The notes beneath the pieces are model-generated. The model did not search any database. It worked only from the letters and a program-made list of their open reading frames with translations, and was not told the origin of the DNA. A stretch of DNA of 15,804 nucleotides. Source: Prevotella sp. UBA6429 (lineage in GTDB: Bacteria; Bacteroidota; Bacteroidia; Bacteroidales; Bacteroidaceae). The translations under genes were made by a program, and so were the position numbers. Shown one piece after another: positions 15,502-15,804 of the stretch (positions are counted from its first letter, which is position 1; each line of letters starts with the position of its first letter). Location of the stretch: positions 1 to 15,804 of the forward strand of contig DJOV01000103.1 in the NCBI GenBank assembly GCA_002437285.1, written 5' to 3'.

Positions 15502-15804
15502 GTGGCCATCCGGGATATGCCGGACAAAGTATGGCGCCACAGGGCAGTGCAAAGCCCATCACTGCAAGGGCTGACAGACGGGAGACTGACTGGCGGCCTG
15601 AAATGCGACATTTCTGAAATCTTCTAACAAAAAGTCGCTGGAGAATCGCGTATTTGCAACGACGAGGCCTCGCAGCCGCAAATACGCGCTCTTTTTCAAC
15701 TTTTACACAAATTGCTGATAATCATGCCCTTACGAGTAAATCACCCAAAACGAAAACTCAAAGACACTTTCGGGTTTTGGAAAATACCCTTTATCGTGTT
15801 GCGA
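15502..15804. other. Gene-free, hairpin-rich region at right edge
   Basis: No convincing coding frame is present and the composition is AT-richer than the neighbouring genes, especially after 15690. Several inverted repeats are packed in. They include TCCGG/CCGGA (15509-15524), flanked by an imperfect TGTGGCCAT dyad reaching 15541, and GCAGTG/CACTGC (15544-15549 with 15560-15565). The latter is mutually exclusive with AGCCC/GGGCT (15553-15557 with 15568-15572). GAAAT/ATTTC (15600-15614), a terminator-like hairpin (15647-15696) and CCAAAACGAAA with a bulged complement (15745-15755 with 15768-15780) complete the set. It could be a small RNA, a leader of the next gene, or a repeated intergenic element. 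Confidence 0.5.
15647..15696 (+). terminator. Terminator-like hairpin with no recognised gene upstream
   Basis: CGCGTATTTGC (15647-15657) pairs perfectly with 15678-15688. The loop contains a second palindrome, CGAGGCCTCG (15663-15672), and CTCTTTTT follows to 15696. It has the form of an intrinsic terminator, yet the peptidase transcript should already have ended at 15501. It may end a short untranslated RNA, act as an attenuator for a downstream gene, or be part of a repeated element. Confidence 0.5.

Noticed and set aside
15299..15562. Minus-strand frame of 87 codons over the M16 3' end
   Set aside because: It overlaps the peptidase and its terminator and has no family features; it is a shadow frame of GC-rich coding DNA.
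15724..15804. Open frame of 27 codons running off the right edge, as the start of a new gene
   Set aside because: Its codons (TTA, CGA, GTA, ATA, AAA) differ from the neighbouring genes, it overlaps an inverted repeat, and no protein family is recognisable from 27 residues. It cannot be excluded without the next bases.

Overview
The window looks like a chromosomal stretch from a GC-rich member of the Bacteroidales, probably a Prevotellaceae-type organism. The gene order uppS-bamA-skp/ompH-(skp/ompH)-murI is typical of that group. The promoters that can be seen match the Bacteroidota -7 consensus TAnnTTTG (three copies of TAACTTTG). No Shine-Dalgarno sequences stand out. All five exported soluble or outer-membrane proteins have a signal peptide predicted to be cut just before glutamine, a Bacteroidota habit. 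Genus and species cannot be fixed from the sequence alone.

Region 1 (1-7643, + strand) is a housekeeping envelope cluster. It holds the 3' part of uppS (undecaprenyl diphosphate synthase), bamA (outer-membrane protein insertase), three consecutive Skp/OmpH-family periplasmic chaperone genes, murI (glutamate racemase), rbfA (ribosome-binding factor A) and a LolC/LolE-type FtsX permease. UppS and MurI feed peptidoglycan synthesis. BamA and the Skp proteins make an outer-membrane protein delivery and insertion line. A strong hairpin terminator after the second Skp gene splits the cluster.

Region 2 (7644-12456) is a regulatory and transport module. A histidine kinase and response regulator overlap by ATGA on the minus strand. 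They diverge from an ABC ATPase plus an 8-helix FtsX/MacB-type permease on the plus strand. Both regulators look cut down. The kinase has one membrane helix and no sensor domain, and the regulator is a receiver joined directly to a Fis-type helix-turn-helix, without the sigma-54 AAA+ domain of the NtrC family it resembles. The shared 197-bp intergenic region holds two mirror-image promoters and a 20-bp dyad that could be the operator. A bidirectional-looking terminator and a decaying 13-bp tandem repeat lie where this unit converges on region 1.

Region 3 (12457-15501) is a periplasmic M16 zinc metallopeptidase with its own promoter and a strong terminator.

Region 4 (15502-15804) has no convincing gene. 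It is AT-richer and full of inverted repeats, including a second terminator-like hairpin not attached to any recognised gene. It may be a small RNA, a leader for a gene beyond the window, or a repeated intergenic element.

No CRISPR array, insertion sequence, tRNA or rRNA was seen. The best candidates for something undescribed are the AAA+-less NtrC-like regulator with its compact kinase and dyad, and the structured region at the right end.
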